Assembly: GCF_020166435.1 (NCBI RefSeq)
Contig: NZ_JAINZP010000011.1
Coordinates: 62,001 to 126,000, forward strand
DNA: 64,000 bases
Reading direction: 5' to 3'
From: Pectobacterium versatile
GTDB lineage: Bacteria > Pseudomonadota > Gammaproteobacteria > Enterobacterales > Enterobacteriaceae
In this document: positions 32,864 through 42,514 of the stretch, piece after piece
How the letters are laid out: every line of letters begins with the position of its first letter
Numbering within the stretch: the stretch's first letter is position 1
Made by a program: the position numbers and the translations under genes
The notes under the pieces: generated by a model
What the model was told of the DNA's origin: nothing
Databases searched by the model: none
What the model saw: only the letters and a program-made list of their open reading frames with translations

Positions 32864-34187
32864 TACCGTGGACCATACCGAACCTGTTGATGGATTGTTC
32901 CAGACGATCGTGGCGCAAACGGCCGGATGTGGGTCGATCCTGCTGGCCTACAGCGGCGGTCTGGACTCTAGCGTGCTCTTGCATTTGCTGGTGGCCCTGC
33001 GTCAGCGTTCTGGGCTACCCATCCGTGCGGCTTATATTCATCATGGTTTAAATCCGCTGGCCGATAGCTGGGCTGAACATTGTCACCAGCAGTGTGAACG
33101 CTGGCAGGTGCCGTTTGCCTCGCTGCCGGTGAAGGTTGAGGCGCAGAACGGCGGTATCGAAGCCGCTGCCCGAACAGTGCGTTATCAGGCTTTGCAAGCG
33201 CACCTGCAAGAGGGCGAAGCCTTGCTGACGGCGCAACATCTGGATGACCAAAGCGAAACCTTTTTACTGGCGCTTAAACGGGGCAGCGGGCCTGCCGGGT
33301 TATCTGCGATGGCGGCTCAAAGTATGCTGAGTCATCATCGTCTTGTGCGCCCGCTGTTAGGTATTTCTCGTTTGCAGTTGGAAGCGTACGCACAGCGGCA
33401 TCAGCTTCAGTGGATCGAAGACGACAGCAATCAGGATGAACGTTTCGACCGTAATTTTCTACGTCGCCAGATCTTACCGCGATTGACGCAGCGCTGGCCG
33501 CATTTCCCCTCTGCCGTGGCACGTAGCGCCCAGCTTTGTGCCGAACAGGAACAACTGCTCGATGAGTTGCTAGAGGAATCATTGCAGGCGCTATGTCAGC
33601 CGGATGGCGCGCTGAGCATTGACGGTCTGGCGCCGCTGAGCCCGGTGCGTCGTTTTGCGCTACTGCGGCGCTGGCTGGCGCAGCAAGGAGCAACGATGCC
33701 TGCGCGTGAACAGCTACAACGGCTCTGGGATGAGGTTGCGACGAGCCGTCAGGATGCTGAACCTGTATTGCAACTGAATCAGATGCAGGTCCGCCGTTTT
33801 CGGCTGTATCTCTATTTGCTACCGCTGATGCCGTCACTAAAAGACCGCGTTATCCCGTGGAAATCGCCGTCATACCCACTGTCGCTACCTGATAATCTGG
33901 GCACGTTGTTGCTGGCCGATAGCGGTGTGGCGATTCGCGCACCGGAAAACGGTGAGGCGGTGAGTATTCGCTTTTCGACCAATGGAACCGTGCATATTGT
34001 CGGCAGAGCCCATGGGCGACAAATCAAAAAGCTCTGGCAGGAGTTGAATGTTCCGCCCTGGTGGCGCGACCGTACACCGCTGGTGTTTTACAACGAGCAA
34101 CTGATTGCGGCGGTGGGGCGATTTGTCACGCGAGAAGGGCAGGCGAGAGAGAATCAGCCTGTATGGCACATTGTTTGGGGAAAATAA
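32853..34187 (+). CDS. tilS: tRNA(Ile)-lysidine synthetase TilS
   Basis: TilS attaches lysine to C34 of the minor isoleucine tRNA, changing both its codon and amino-acid identity; it is essential. The 444-aa protein has the N-type ATP pyrophosphatase loop LAYSGGLDSSVLLHLL near residue 30, TAQHLDDQSETFLLALKRG near residue 125, and C-terminal tRNA-binding domains. ATG 32853 overlaps the end of yaeR by 11 bases; GTG 32868 is an alternative start five codons later and I cannot separate them. Length agrees with the 430-440 aa enterobacterial form. Confidence 0.95.
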   Translation: MRSDTVDHTEPVDGLFQTIVAQTAGCGSILLAYSGGLDSSVLLHLLVALRQRSGLPIRAAYIHHGLNPLADSWAEHCHQQCERWQVPFASLPVKVEAQNGGIEAAARTVRYQALQAHLQEGEALLTAQHLDDQSETFLLALKRGSGPAGLSAMAAQSMLSHHRLVRPLLGISRLQLEAYAQRHQLQWIEDDSNQDERFDRNFLRRQILPRLTQRWPHFPSAVARSAQLCAEQEQLLDELLEESLQALCQPDGALSIDGLAPLSPVRRFALLRRWLAQQGATMPAREQLQRLWDEVATSRQDAEPVLQLNQMQVRRFRLYLYLLPLMPSLKDRVIPWKSPSYPLSLPDNLGTLLLADSGVAIRAPENGEAVSIRFSTNGTVHIVGRAHGRQIKKLWQELNVPPWWRDRTPLVFYNEQLIAAVGRFVTREGQARENQPVWHIVWGK

Positions 34188-34239
34188 GTTTGGGAAAAAT
34201 AAGCCAGGATAAAAAGCTTGAAGCAAAAGTGCTGAAATA

Positions 34240-34267
34240 AAAACGGACAACCTGTGTTGTCCGTTTT
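34240..34267. terminator. Bidirectional terminator between tilS and rof
   Basis: A perfect 12-bp stem (AAAACGGACAAC, loop CTGT) begins with A and ends with T runs, so it can end transcription on both strands. It lies between the convergent stops of tilS and rof. Confidence 0.85.
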
Positions 34268-34313
34268 GGAAGTATTGATTCAGCGTTTGCCGCTAAATGA
34301 AAGGAGAAGTCTG

Positions 34314-34574
34314 TCAGGATTCGCTGACGACGACCTTCCCGATTTCAGGATGACTGAAACTGACGATGTGGTCGAGACGCAGCTCGCGCGTTGTGCCTGA
34401 GGCTTCAATCACCAGATATTCGACCTGCTTACGTGAGATCATATCACTGGCTTTACCGGTCACAACTTCACCATTGCGTAGTTCCAGCGTCAGCGTCAAA
34501 TTCTGCTGACAAGTGGCTTCCAGGCTGTCGTAATCATCACAGTTGATGGGTTGATATTCATTACTCATTGACAT
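34314..34574 (-). CDS. rof: Rho-binding antiterminator Rof (YaeO)
   Basis: Rof binds and inhibits the termination factor Rho by blocking its RNA-binding surface. The 86-aa small beta-barrel protein shows the family sequence [17 protein letters not shown] and [18 protein letters not shown] chose ATG 34574 (MSMSNEYQP) because it gives the family length; a GTG two codons upstream is also in frame. Its start lies inside the end of yaeP, so the pair is translationally coupled. Confidence 0.93.
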   Translation of the reverse strand: MSMSNEYQPINCDDYDSLEATCQQNLTLTLELRNGEVVTGKASDMISRKQVEYLVIEASGTTRELRLDHIVSFSHPEIGKVVVSES

Positions 34575-34761
34575 AATCACTCACCAATAAGTTAGCGGCG
34601 GCAAAAGCGGCCTGTTCCCTGACGGAGGATGGCAACGCACCATTCGCGGCAATGCCATCCAGGGTTTTTAAAACACAACCCAGCGAATCGGGTATATAGC
34701 CCAGATCGCCACTGGCGATCTCTGCGTATAAGCGACGTACTAATTCACAGTATTCTTGCAC
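34561..34761 (-). CDS. yaeP: UPF0253 family protein YaeP
   Basis: This is a 66-aa protein of unknown function. I chose GTG 34761, which follows a strong GGGAGG ribosome site and gives [20 protein letters not shown] as the family N-terminus; an ATG 13 codons upstream (34800) is possible but untypical. The end (LLVSDYVNE) overlaps the rof start. The yaeP-rof pair is conserved and divergent from yaeQ. Confidence 0.88.
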   Translation of the reverse strand: MQEYCELVRRLYAEIASGDLGYIPDSLGCVLKTLDGIAANGALPSSVREQAAFAAANLLVSDYVNE

Positions 34762-35001
34762 TATATCCTCCCTTGAAAGCTTAGCTCGGTAGATATTCAT
34801 GCATCATCACTAGCTGTGGTGCGCGATGTTGTAAGCCTACGAAGATAAACTCTATTTATCAAACCGACTATAGCATAGGCACTAACAGGATATCAGTAGT
34901 CCTTAGAGGCCTAATCTATCGGTTACGTGGCAGATATCACCTTTACTGTGAGGATGGCGCTAACTCAAGTAAACTAGGAGGGAATAAATACGAGGTCACT
35001 G

Positions 35002-35556
35002 ATGGCATTAAAAGCAACGGTTTACAAAGCAGCAATCAATATTGCCGATATGGATCGGAATTTTTTTCACGACGCGAACCTGACGATAGCGCAGCATCCG
35101 TCTGAAACTGAGCAGCGCATGATGCTGCGGCTTTTAGCGTGGATCTGCCATGCTGATGAAAACCTGCGCTTTACCAAAGGGCTCAGCGCAGATGACGAAC
35201 CGGAAATCTGGCGACGTAACGATACGATGGAGCTGGAACTGTGGATTGAGCTAGGCCTGCCGGATGAAAAACGGCTCAAGAAAGCCTGCAATCAGTCGCG
35301 TTCCGTCGTGTTGTACGCCTACAGCGAGCGTGCGGCACAGGTTTGGTGGAGCGCAATATCGGGCAAAGTCTCTGGGTACAAGAATCTTGCTATCCGATTT
35401 TTGGATGATAATCAGCTGGCTCAGCTTGCCGGACTGGTTCAGCGCACCATGTCATTGCAGGCAACGATACAGGAAGGCACGATCTGGTTGTCTGATGATA
35501 AGAATAGTCTGGAAATAGCATTTTCTGAGTGGAAAATCCCTCAGACTCAGGGATGA
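35002..35556 (+). CDS. yaeQ: YaeQ family protein
   Basis: This 184-aa protein has the PD-(D/E)XK-nuclease-like fold reported for the family; its activity is unknown, and an early proposal as an RfaH-like factor is not accepted. Landmarks are [39 protein letters not shown] and [20 protein letters not shown] 35002 is the natural start. In E. coli the peptidyl-tRNA hydrolase gene arfB lies between yaeQ and nlpE; here the gap is only 70 bp and arfB is missing from this spot. Confidence 0.9.
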   Translation: MALKATVYKAAINIADMDRNFFHDANLTIAQHPSETEQRMMLRLLAWICHADENLRFTKGLSADDEPEIWRRNDTMELELWIELGLPDEKRLKKACNQSRSVVLYAYSERAAQVWWSAISGKVSGYKNLAIRFLDDNQLAQLAGLVQRTMSLQATIQEGTIWLSDDKNSLEIAFSEWKIPQTQG

Positions 35557-35629
35557 TAACAGATTGGATATATTCCAGATCGTTGAGTCAGAACGATAAA
35601 AACAGGGCAGAGACGGCAGGAAAATAATG

Positions 35630-36325
35630 ATGAAAAAACTGGCTATCGGTGTGCTGTTGATTGCAGGGATTTCTGGGTTGATCGGGTGTCATACCCGCTC
35701 GCAAGTTCAGGAAGAACCCCTTAAACCAATGGCGCAAAGTTATCGTGGCGTTTTACCCTGTGCGGACTGCGGAGGGATTGATACGTCACTGTTTTTGGAA
35801 AAAGACGGGACTTTTGTTCTGCGTGAACAGTATCAAACGACGCGAGAGGGCAACAACACGTTTGCTTCCTATGGGCAATGGCGACGCACCGCAGACAAGC
35901 TGGTGTTGACGGATAGCGCGGGCGAAAAACGTTACTTCCGCCCAGTTGATAACACCCTTGAAATGCTGGATCAACAAGGGTTGCCCATCAATTCTTCTCT
36001 CCCTCGCCAACTGACGGCGACCGAGCAGGCATTGCCGGATACGCCGATGTCGATGAAAGGCATGTACCGCTATCTGGCAGATGCTGCGACCTTCTCTGAC
36101 TGCGCGACAGGGAAAACGTTTGTTGTGGTAAATAATATTGTGCTGGAAAGGCAGTATCTTCGCACGATGACAGCTCCGGGTGAACCTGTGCTGGTTTCCT
36201 TTACCGCGCATTTTGCTATTGTCCCGTCGATGGAAGAAGGGCAGATGGTGAAAGCGGTGGTCCCTAACAGCAGCGATAAAGCACATATGAACGCGCGTGA
36301 AAACTGTGATATGCGGATCGATTGA
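35630..36325 (+). CDS. nlpE: Copper homeostasis/adhesion-sensing lipoprotein NlpE (CutF)
   Basis: NlpE is an outer-membrane lipoprotein that signals surface contact and lipoprotein-trafficking stress to the Cpx system. The ~231-aa precursor has a lipoprotein signal peptide with the lipobox LIGC near residue 20, then the NlpE domain with GVLPCADCGGIDTSLFLEKD (CxxC near residue 45) and a C-terminal domain with FSDCATGKTFVV. The start is one of two adjacent ATG codons (35627 or 35630). It ends before a terminator that faces mutS. Confidence 0.92.
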   Translation: MKKLAIGVLLIAGISGLIGCHTRSQVQEEPLKPMAQSYRGVLPCADCGGIDTSLFLEKDGTFVLREQYQTTREGNNTFASYGQWRRTADKLVLTDSAGEKRYFRPVDNTLEMLDQQGLPINSSLPRQLTATEQALPDTPMSMKGMYRYLADAATFSDCATGKTFVVVNNIVLERQYLRTMTAPGEPVLVSFTAHFAIVPSMEEGQMVKAVVPNSSDKAHMNARENCDMRID

Positions 36326-36337
36326 TACAGCGTTAAA

Positions 36338-36367
36338 AAGAAAAGGCACTGATTTCAGTGCCTTTTT
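36338..36367. terminator. Bidirectional terminator between nlpE and mutS
   Basis: The stem AAAGGCACTGA (36342-36352) pairs with TCAGTGCCTTT (36355-36365), with A before and T after, lying between the convergent stops of nlpE and mutS. Confidence 0.88.
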
Positions 36368-36382
36368 GCTATCGATTACGCG

Positions 36383-38947
36383 TTAAAGCATTTTCTTTAG
36401 CTGATACAGCCAGTCCAGCGCCTGGCGTGGCGTGAGTGCATCCGGATCAATGGCTTCCAGCGCTTCAATCGCCGGCGACGGCTCATCATTGCTCAGCAGA
36501 GCCAGCTGCGCGCCGTCAATATGACTGGATGACGCATTATTCGATAACGTTTCCAGCTCTTTCAGTTTCTGGCGTGCGCGCTTAATCACCTCTTTCGGGA
36601 CACCAGCCAGTGCGGCGACGGCAAGACCGTAACTTTTGCTGGCTGCGCCGTCTTGTACGCTGTGCATGAAGGCGATGGTATCGCCGTGTTCGCGCGCATC
36701 TAAATGCACATTCACTACGCCTTCCATTTTTTCCGGCAGAGTGGTCAGTTCAAAGTAGTGCGTTGCAAACAGCGTCATCGCTTTGATGCGGTTCGCCAGA
36801 TTTTCGGCACAGGCCCATGCCAGCGACAGGCCGTCATAGGTTGAGGTTCCGCGGCCGATTTCGTCCATCAATACCAGACTGTTTTCCGTGGCATTGTGCA
36901 GAATATTCGCCGTTTCTGTCATTTCCACCATGAAGGTAGAGCGGCCAGAGGCCAGATCGTCCGCGGCTCCTACACGAGTGAAAATACGATCGACGGGGCC
37001 AATGACCGCCTGATCCGCAGGCACAAAGCAGCCGATGTGCGCCATCAGCACAATCAGTGCGGCCTGACGCATATAAGTACTTTTACCGCCCATGTTGGGG
37101 CCGGTGATAATCAGCATGCGACGCTGTGGTGCCAGCGACAGAGGGTTAGAGATAAACGGTTCACGAAGCACCTGTTCGACGACAGGGTGACGACCGCCCG
37201 TGATTTTGATGCCGGGTTTATCACTCAGCGTCGGGCAGACGTAATTCAGCGTATCGGCGCGTTCGGCCAGATTCGTCAGAACATCCAGTTCGGCCAACGC
37301 GGCTGCACTTTGCTGAAGCTCGGCTAGATGAGGCAGCAGCAGGTCGAAAAGCTCATCGTAGAGCGCTTTTTCCAGCGCCAGCGCCTTGCCCTTCGAGGTC
37401 AGAACCTTGTCCTCGTACTCTTTTAGCTCGGGAATGATATAGCGTTCGGCATTTTTCAGCGTCTGGCGACGTACATAGTGAATCGGCACCAGATGGCTTT
37501 GACCACGGCTGACCTGAATGTAATAACCGTGCACGCCGTTGAAGCCGACTTTCAGCGTATCAAGCCCCAGCTTTTCACGTTCACGAATTTCCAGACGGTC
37601 CAGATAATCGCTGGCACCGTCAGCCAGCGCGCGCCACTCATCCAGCTCTGCATGGTAGCCCGGTGCGATAACGCCGCCGTCACGTACCAGCACGGGCGGT
37701 GCTTCGACAACCGCGCGTTCCAATAAATCACGTAACTCATCAAATTGCCCAATCAGGCTGACCAGACGACGCACGGAATCGGTATCCAGTGGCGCAAGCT
37801 GTTCACGAATATCGGGAAACTGCTGGAAAGCGTGGCGCATACGTGCCAGATCGCGTGGGCGTGCCGTGCGCAACGCGAGTCGCGCCAGAATACGCTCCAG
37901 ATCGCCGACCTGTCGCAGAGAGGGTTGCAGATCGGGCGTGATGTACTGCAACGCGCTGATAGCCTGCTGACGTTGTTTGAGTGCCTCAATATCGCGGCTG
38001 GGCATATGAATCCAGCGCTTCAGCATCCGGCTGCCCATTGCCGTCACGGTGCAGTCCAGCACCGCTGCCAGCGTATTTTCCACCCCGCCGGACAGATTTT
38101 GCGTCAGTTCAAGGTTACGGCGGGTGGCTGCATCCATGATGATGCCGTCTTGCTGGCGTTCCATCGTAATGCCGCGAATATGCGGCAGCGAGGTGCGCTG
38201 GGTGTCTTTCGCGTATTGCAGCAGGCATCCGGCTGCCCGTAGCGCAAGCTTCGCCTGCTCTACGCCAAAGCCGGTCAGATCGCGGGTGCCAAATTGTAGA
38301 TTGAGCTGCTGGCGTGCCGTATCAGGTTCAAATTCCCACAGCGGACGACGACGAAGCCCATGGCGAGTTTCTATCAAATCCATGGACTCAAAGGATTCGG
38401 GGTAGAGTAATTCCGCTGGGTTAGTGCGCTGCAGTTCGGCCGCCATGGTTTCACGATCGGCGGGTTCACTGACACGAAAGCGCCCAGAACTGATGTCCAG
38501 AGTGGCATAACCGAATCCCCGTCCGTCCTGCCAGATCGCTGCCAGCAGGTTATCCTGCTTTTCCTGCAATAGCGCTTCGTCGCTGATGGTTCCTGGCGTG
38601 ACGATACGTACAACTTTGCGTTCTACCGGACCTTTGCTGGTGGCTGGATCGCCAATCTGTTCGCAGATAGCGACGGATTCACCCATTTGCACCAATCTGG
38701 CAAGGTAGTTTTCAACGGCATGGTGAGGAACGCCAGCCATCGGTATCGGTTCACCAGCGGAGGCACCGCGCTTCGTCAGCGAAATATCCAGCAGTTGGGA
38801 AGCCCGCTTGGCATCGTCATAGAACAGCTCGTAAAAATCGCCCATGCGGTAAAACAGCAGGATTTCCGGATGTTCAGCCTTTAACCTAAAGTACTGCTGC
38901 ATCATTGGTGTGTGGGCAGTGAAATCCTTGTCGGTAGAATCTTTCAT
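36383..38947 (-). CDS. mutS: DNA mismatch repair protein MutS
   Basis: MutS recognises mismatches and small loops. The 854-aa protein has the mismatch-probing Phe-x-Glu in [17 protein letters not shown] (about residue 35), the clamp and lever regions, Walker [14 protein letters not shown] near residue 615, Walker [17 protein letters not shown] near residue 690 and ATHYFELT near residue 728. ATG 38947 gives the family length; 21 upstream codons are open but not conserved. In E. coli mutS lies near rpoS and nlpE next to yaeQ, so the nlpE-mutS join is lineage-specific. The accessory island starts just upstream. Confidence 0.97.
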   Translation of the reverse strand: MKDSTDKDFTAHTPMMQQYFRLKAEHPEILLFYRMGDFYELFYDDAKRASQLLDISLTKRGASAGEPIPMAGVPHHAVENYLARLVQMGESVAICEQIGDPATSKGPVERKVVRIVTPGTISDEALLQEKQDNLLAAIWQDGRGFGYATLDISSGRFRVSEPADRETMAAELQRTNPAELLYPESFESMDLIETRHGLRRRPLWEFEPDTARQQLNLQFGTRDLTGFGVEQAKLALRAAGCLLQYAKDTQRTSLPHIRGITMERQQDGIIMDAATRRNLELTQNLSGGVENTLAAVLDCTVTAMGSRMLKRWIHMPSRDIEALKQRQQAISALQYITPDLQPSLRQVGDLERILARLALRTARPRDLARMRHAFQQFPDIREQLAPLDTDSVRRLVSLIGQFDELRDLLERAVVEAPPVLVRDGGVIAPGYHAELDEWRALADGASDYLDRLEIREREKLGLDTLKVGFNGVHGYYIQVSRGQSHLVPIHYVRRQTLKNAERYIIPELKEYEDKVLTSKGKALALEKALYDELFDLLLPHLAELQQSAAALAELDVLTNLAERADTLNYVCPTLSDKPGIKITGGRHPVVEQVLREPFISNPLSLAPQRRMLIITGPNMGGKSTYMRQAALIVLMAHIGCFVPADQAVIGPVDRIFTRVGAADDLASGRSTFMVEMTETANILHNATENSLVLMDEIGRGTSTYDGLSLAWACAENLANRIKAMTLFATHYFELTTLPEKMEGVVNVHLDAREHGDTIAFMHSVQDGAASKSYGLAVAALAGVPKEVIKRARQKLKELETLSNNASSSHIDGAQLALLSNDEPSPAIEALEAIDPDALTPRQALDWLYQLKKML

Positions 38948-39150
38948 ATTGATTTTACTCAGTCTTAACGCTTTTGTTCGTTCAGGTGATGGCACTGGGT
39001 TTGATGGCAAACCTTACTGATGGCGCGTCACCTGAGCATTTAAATGGAATGCCAGAAGTATACTGGCTGGCAGATGAAAAACATCACCCGCGAATGCGCT
39101 ATCTTACCATTGATGGCTGCGATTTGACGTCATGGCGACGTTACCAGACT

Positions 39151-39257
39151 GAGACAGGGATGCGTATCCGATTTTTCTACGATTACTCAAGTACGCGAGG
39201 CGGCTCGCAGGTTTACCTGATGTATTAATTCAATAAAGCGAAGGTTGAATACAATCG
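39151..39257 (+). repeat. Imperfect direct repeat, left copy
   Basis: This 107-bp segment matches 47554-47664 at roughly 80 percent by eye, including 27 identical bases at its left end and 16 identical bases (CGCGAGGCGGCTCGCA) in the middle. In one frame both copies read as decayed versions of one peptide (left copy stops early at a TGA after VREAARRFT). It lies between mutS and the GNAT gene; the rest of this 550-bp gap shows only an 84-codon ORF with no recognised family. Confidence 0.7.
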
Positions 39258-39494
39258 AATTACTCTGGCTGTCGTGATACGAAACCATAACGCGTAGCCA
39301 TCAGTGCCGGTAATATACGAAGCTATTTAGCTTTGCATTAATTTTTTAATAGAGCCAATAATCAGGAAATATTAACAAGTATGTGGAGCTAAAACGTGTT
39401 TTATCACATATCTAGGTATTAATATTTGCCAGTATTAAATTTAACGGTATTCTTGTTTTATCTTCAATATCACCTAAAAAATCCAGGTAAAAGA

Positions 39495-40046
39495 ATGTTA
39501 GAAACAAATAGATTGATTTTGCGACAATGGCGTGATGATGACTATCCCATTTATAAAAAACTGGTTTCAGATCCTGACGTTATGAGGTATTTCCCAGCAA
39601 TGCTTTCTGAACAGGAGTGCTATAGCCAAATCGAAAGACTAAAGAATATTATTACTGTTAGGGGATGGGGCTCATGGGCTGTAGAGTTAAAACATTCCGG
39701 TGAGTTTATCGGTTTTGTTGGACTACATGAACAAGATGCTCAGAGTGGTATACCCCACGCGCCATTGATAGAAATCGGTTGGCGTTTATTGTCCCAGTAT
39801 TGGGGGGAAGGTTATGCGACTGAGGCCGCAAAAAGAGCCCTAAAATTTTCTTTTGATGAGCTTCAACTTTCGGAGATTTATTCTTATACAACATTAGCTA
39901 ATAAACAATCACGGAAAGTTATGATTAGAATTGGAATGAAAAAAACTGGGGAGGAGTTTATTCATCCTAGCTTTGAAAAACGTCCTGACCTTGAACGTCA
40001 CACTCTCTATAGAATCACAAGAGATCAATGGATTAAAATAAATTAA
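39495..40046 (+). CDS. GNAT family N-acetyltransferase (RimJ/RimL type)
   Basis: This 183-aa acetyl-CoA-dependent acetyltransferase resembles RimJ/RimL-like enzymes. The start LETNRLILRQWRDDDYP is typical, and the acetyl-CoA loop is EIGWRLLSQYWGEGYATEA near residue 95 (QxxGxG/A pattern: QYWGEGYA). ATG 39495 follows AGGTAAAAGA. The base composition is AT-rich, unlike mutS. It is followed on the same strand by the MalY-type enzyme. The substrate is unknown; in a small-molecule cluster it could be a tailoring or self-protection enzyme. Confidence 0.85.
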   Translation: MLETNRLILRQWRDDDYPIYKKLVSDPDVMRYFPAMLSEQECYSQIERLKNIITVRGWGSWAVELKHSGEFIGFVGLHEQDAQSGIPHAPLIEIGWRLLSQYWGEGYATEAAKRALKFSFDELQLSEIYSYTTLANKQSRKVMIRIGMKKTGEEFIHPSFEKRPDLERHTLYRITRDQWIKIN

Positions 40047-40096
40047 ATCAGTATATTAATTTATGTAATATCATATCTTTTAAAAGGATGTCATAT

Positions 40097-41278
40097 ATGT
40101 TTTATGATTTCGATATTTTTATTGATAGGCGAGAGAGTAATTCACATAAATGGGCTGATGAGGTTACACATAATGCGTTTCCGTTATCATTAGCTGACAT
40201 GGATTTCATTGCTTCACCTGCTATATTGAATGCACTATCAAATAAAGTTAAACATGGGGTTTTTGGTTATTCTCAGGTTCCAGATGTGTATTATCAATCA
40301 ATTATAAGTTGGTTTGAAAGGCGTTATCACTATCACATTAAAAAAGAATGGATACTATATACAACGGGTATTTTACCCGCAATATCAGCAACGCTTAAGG
40401 CAATAACCCATCCTGATGATAAAATCATTGTTATGGAACCAGCATACAATCGATTCTTTACCAGCATAACAAATGCTGGATGCCACAAAATTTCCACTTT
40501 ATTAAAATATTCGAAAGGTAAATACACCATCGATTTCAACGATCTTGAACGATGTGCAGCTGATATATCGACCAAAGTACTTTTGCTTTGCAATCCACAT
40601 AATCCGACAGGGAGAGCATGGTCGAGAGACGAATTAATTAGAATAGGGGATATTTGTTACAGGCATGGTGTAATAGTCATCTCCGATGAGGTTCATTGTG
40701 ATTTCGTTTACAAGGAAATAAATCATGTTCCTTTTGATAGCATGCCTGAAAATGCAAATTGTCTCTCAATTATATGCGTTTCACCGAGTAAAGCATTCAA
40801 TCTCTCTGGCCTGAAAATAGCTAATATAATTATTAAAAACATCACAATTAGATCCTGCGTAGAGAAACAACTTAGAGTAAATGATGTTAGTGATATCAAT
40901 GTATTCGCAATTGATGCTCTTATTGCTGCATATAATGAGTCAGAACAGTGGCTAGAATTTTTAAAACTTTACATTCATAAGAATTATATTTTACTAACTA
41001 ATATGTTTAACAAATATCTTCCATGTTGTACTATCACTAATCTGCAGGCAACATTTCTATGTTGGATAGACTGCTCGTCCTTAAATTTAAGTAGTGATAC
41101 TATTTGCAAAATACTTCGTACAGAAGCTGGCGTAATTGTAAACAGTGGATCTCTATATGGAGAAAGTGGAAACGGATTTATAAGAATTAATATTGCCTGC
41201 AAGAAAAAAGACCTGTCTATAGCCTTGTTAAAAATAATTAGAGTCTTAAGAAGGTTGAGAAGTAAAAGTTCCATATGA
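40097..41278 (+). CDS. MalY/PatB family PLP-dependent aminotransferase or C-S lyase
   Basis: This is a fold-type I pyridoxal-phosphate enzyme of 393 aa. It has LSLADMDFIASPAI near residue 32, HGVFGYSQVP near residue 57, LLCNPHNPTGRAWSRDEL near residue 165, VISDEVHCDF near residue 200 and the Schiff-base lysine in VSPSKAFNLSGLK near residue 235. MalY/PatB members act as cystathionine beta-lyases or aminotransferases; sequence alone does not say which. ATG 40097 is better placed than ATG 40088 relative to AAAAGG. It is convergent with the MFS gene and AT-rich, suggesting transfer together with its neighbours. Confidence 0.85.
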   Translation: MFYDFDIFIDRRESNSHKWADEVTHNAFPLSLADMDFIASPAILNALSNKVKHGVFGYSQVPDVYYQSIISWFERRYHYHIKKEWILYTTGILPAISATLKAITHPDDKIIVMEPAYNRFFTSITNAGCHKISTLLKYSKGKYTIDFNDLERCAADISTKVLLLCNPHNPTGRAWSRDELIRIGDICYRHGVIVISDEVHCDFVYKEINHVPFDSMPENANCLSIICVSPSKAFNLSGLKIANIIIKNITIRSCVEKQLRVNDVSDINVFAIDALIAAYNESEQWLEFLKLYIHKNYILLTNMFNKYLPCCTITNLQATFLCWIDCSSLNLSSDTICKILRTEAGVIVNSGSLYGESGNGFIRINIACKKKDLSIALLKIIRVLRRLRSKSSI

Positions 41279-41282
41279 ATAT

Positions 41283-42482
41283 TTACTTTAAACATTCACT
41301 CTCAAACCGAATATACTCATCCTTATACATAAATGAACAAAGTAGCATAAATAAAGTAAAAATAACAAGCACAATGATAGTGGTTTCAACACCCATTAAA
41401 CTCAGCATATATCCAGCACCTAGACTACCTGCACCTGCACTTAACTTAATTAAAGTTCCGCTTATTGCTGATATTCTTGCTGCTAATTCTAAGGGCATTT
41501 CTTTTATAGTGAAAATATTATAACTAACATTCCATACCCCGCCCAAAATGGCCTTGAGAACAAATAGGGAGAAAATTCCAAGAGGAGAGTCAATAATAAT
41601 GAAACCAGAGAAAATAGCTACTCTAAAAATATTTATATATAACACAATAGTCCGTAATGGAATGTTGTCTATTAGTTTTTTAGACATCAGACTACCAACA
41701 ATCCCCCCCACTCCAAGACCTGAAAGTATCAGCCCAGTAATTTCGAAACCAGCATTCTTCTCACTCAAGGAGAAAATGACTGATAAGTATAACACAGGGT
41801 GAAGAAGGTTGTTAATTGAAGTCAATATTATCATTAAAGAAAATAATTTGTTTTTCTTTAGCCATTTAATCGCATAAGAAACATCATCCTTTAAGTAAAC
41901 TTTATTTTTATCTTTAGATAGAGATTCTTGGATTTTTATTTTTGATAGTAAGAAAAGTGAAAAAATAGAAATGATACCGACTATTAAATAAGGAGTGAAT
42001 AAGTTTATTGAAATTAAAAAACCACATAACACCGGTGCCAGTAATTGTACCGATCTCGTGCGTATTTCATATGTAGATAATGCATTAGCTGATTGTTTGT
42101 TATTCAATAATGACTTAAGTACAACAGGTTCAGCCACTTCAGTAAATACCGTAAATATTCCAAATAAAAATGAAATGGAAACTATAAACACTAAGTTTAA
42201 TTCTTTTGATAGAAATAAAATCAAAGCGAGGGAGAATGCAATAAATAACCTTCCATATTCACCTATCTTTAATGTTTTAATTTTACTTCCTTTTTCAATA
42301 AACGTTGATGATGCTATTTTAACGATTATAACTGGAAGGAAAAAAGAAAAAATACACCAACTAACCTCAATAGGTGAAAACCCTAGTGCAAGCACTAATA
42401 AAGGTAGAGTTATGTGAAAAACCTCAATACCTAATAATGAAAGAGCAGAACTCCCAATAAAGAAACCAAAAATATTATTCAT
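41283..42482 (-). CDS. MFS transporter, probable product exporter
   Basis: This 399-aa protein has 10-12 hydrophobic segments in two halves with a charged central loop (about residues 185-205), typical of the major facilitator superfamily; the overall look is of EntS-like or macrolide-efflux-like drug/siderophore exporters (MFS_3). It is the last gene of the four-gene minus-strand series nucleotidyltransferase, amidotransferase-fold hydrolase, NDK-like protein, exporter. A dedicated exporter supports a secreted product. Strongly AT-rich codons. Confidence 0.8.
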   Translation of the reverse strand: MNNIFGFFIGSSALSLLGIEVFHITLPLLVLALGFSPIEVSWCIFSFFLPVIIVKIASSTFIEKGSKIKTLKIGEYGRLFIAFSLALILFLSKELNLVFIVSISFLFGIFTVFTEVAEPVVLKSLLNNKQSANALSTYEIRTRSVQLLAPVLCGFLISINLFTPYLIVGIISIFSLFLLSKIKIQESLSKDKNKVYLKDDVSYAIKWLKKNKLFSLMIILTSINNLLHPVLYLSVIFSLSEKNAGFEITGLILSGLGVGGIVGSLMSKKLIDNIPLRTIVLYINIFRVAIFSGFIIIDSPLGIFSLFVLKAILGGVWNVSYNIFTIKEMPLELAARISAISGTLIKLSAGAGSLGAGYMLSLMGVETTIIVLVIFTLFMLLCSFMYKDEYIRFESECLK

Positions 42483-42514
42483 GATATACCTTTTTTATTT
42501 TATATGTTCATAAT

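Noticed and set aside
38974..39228. 84-codon plus-strand ORF upstream of mutS
   Set aside because: It runs out of the mutS upstream region and its end is only one frame of the decayed direct repeat; no ribosome site or recognised family, so not listed as a gene.
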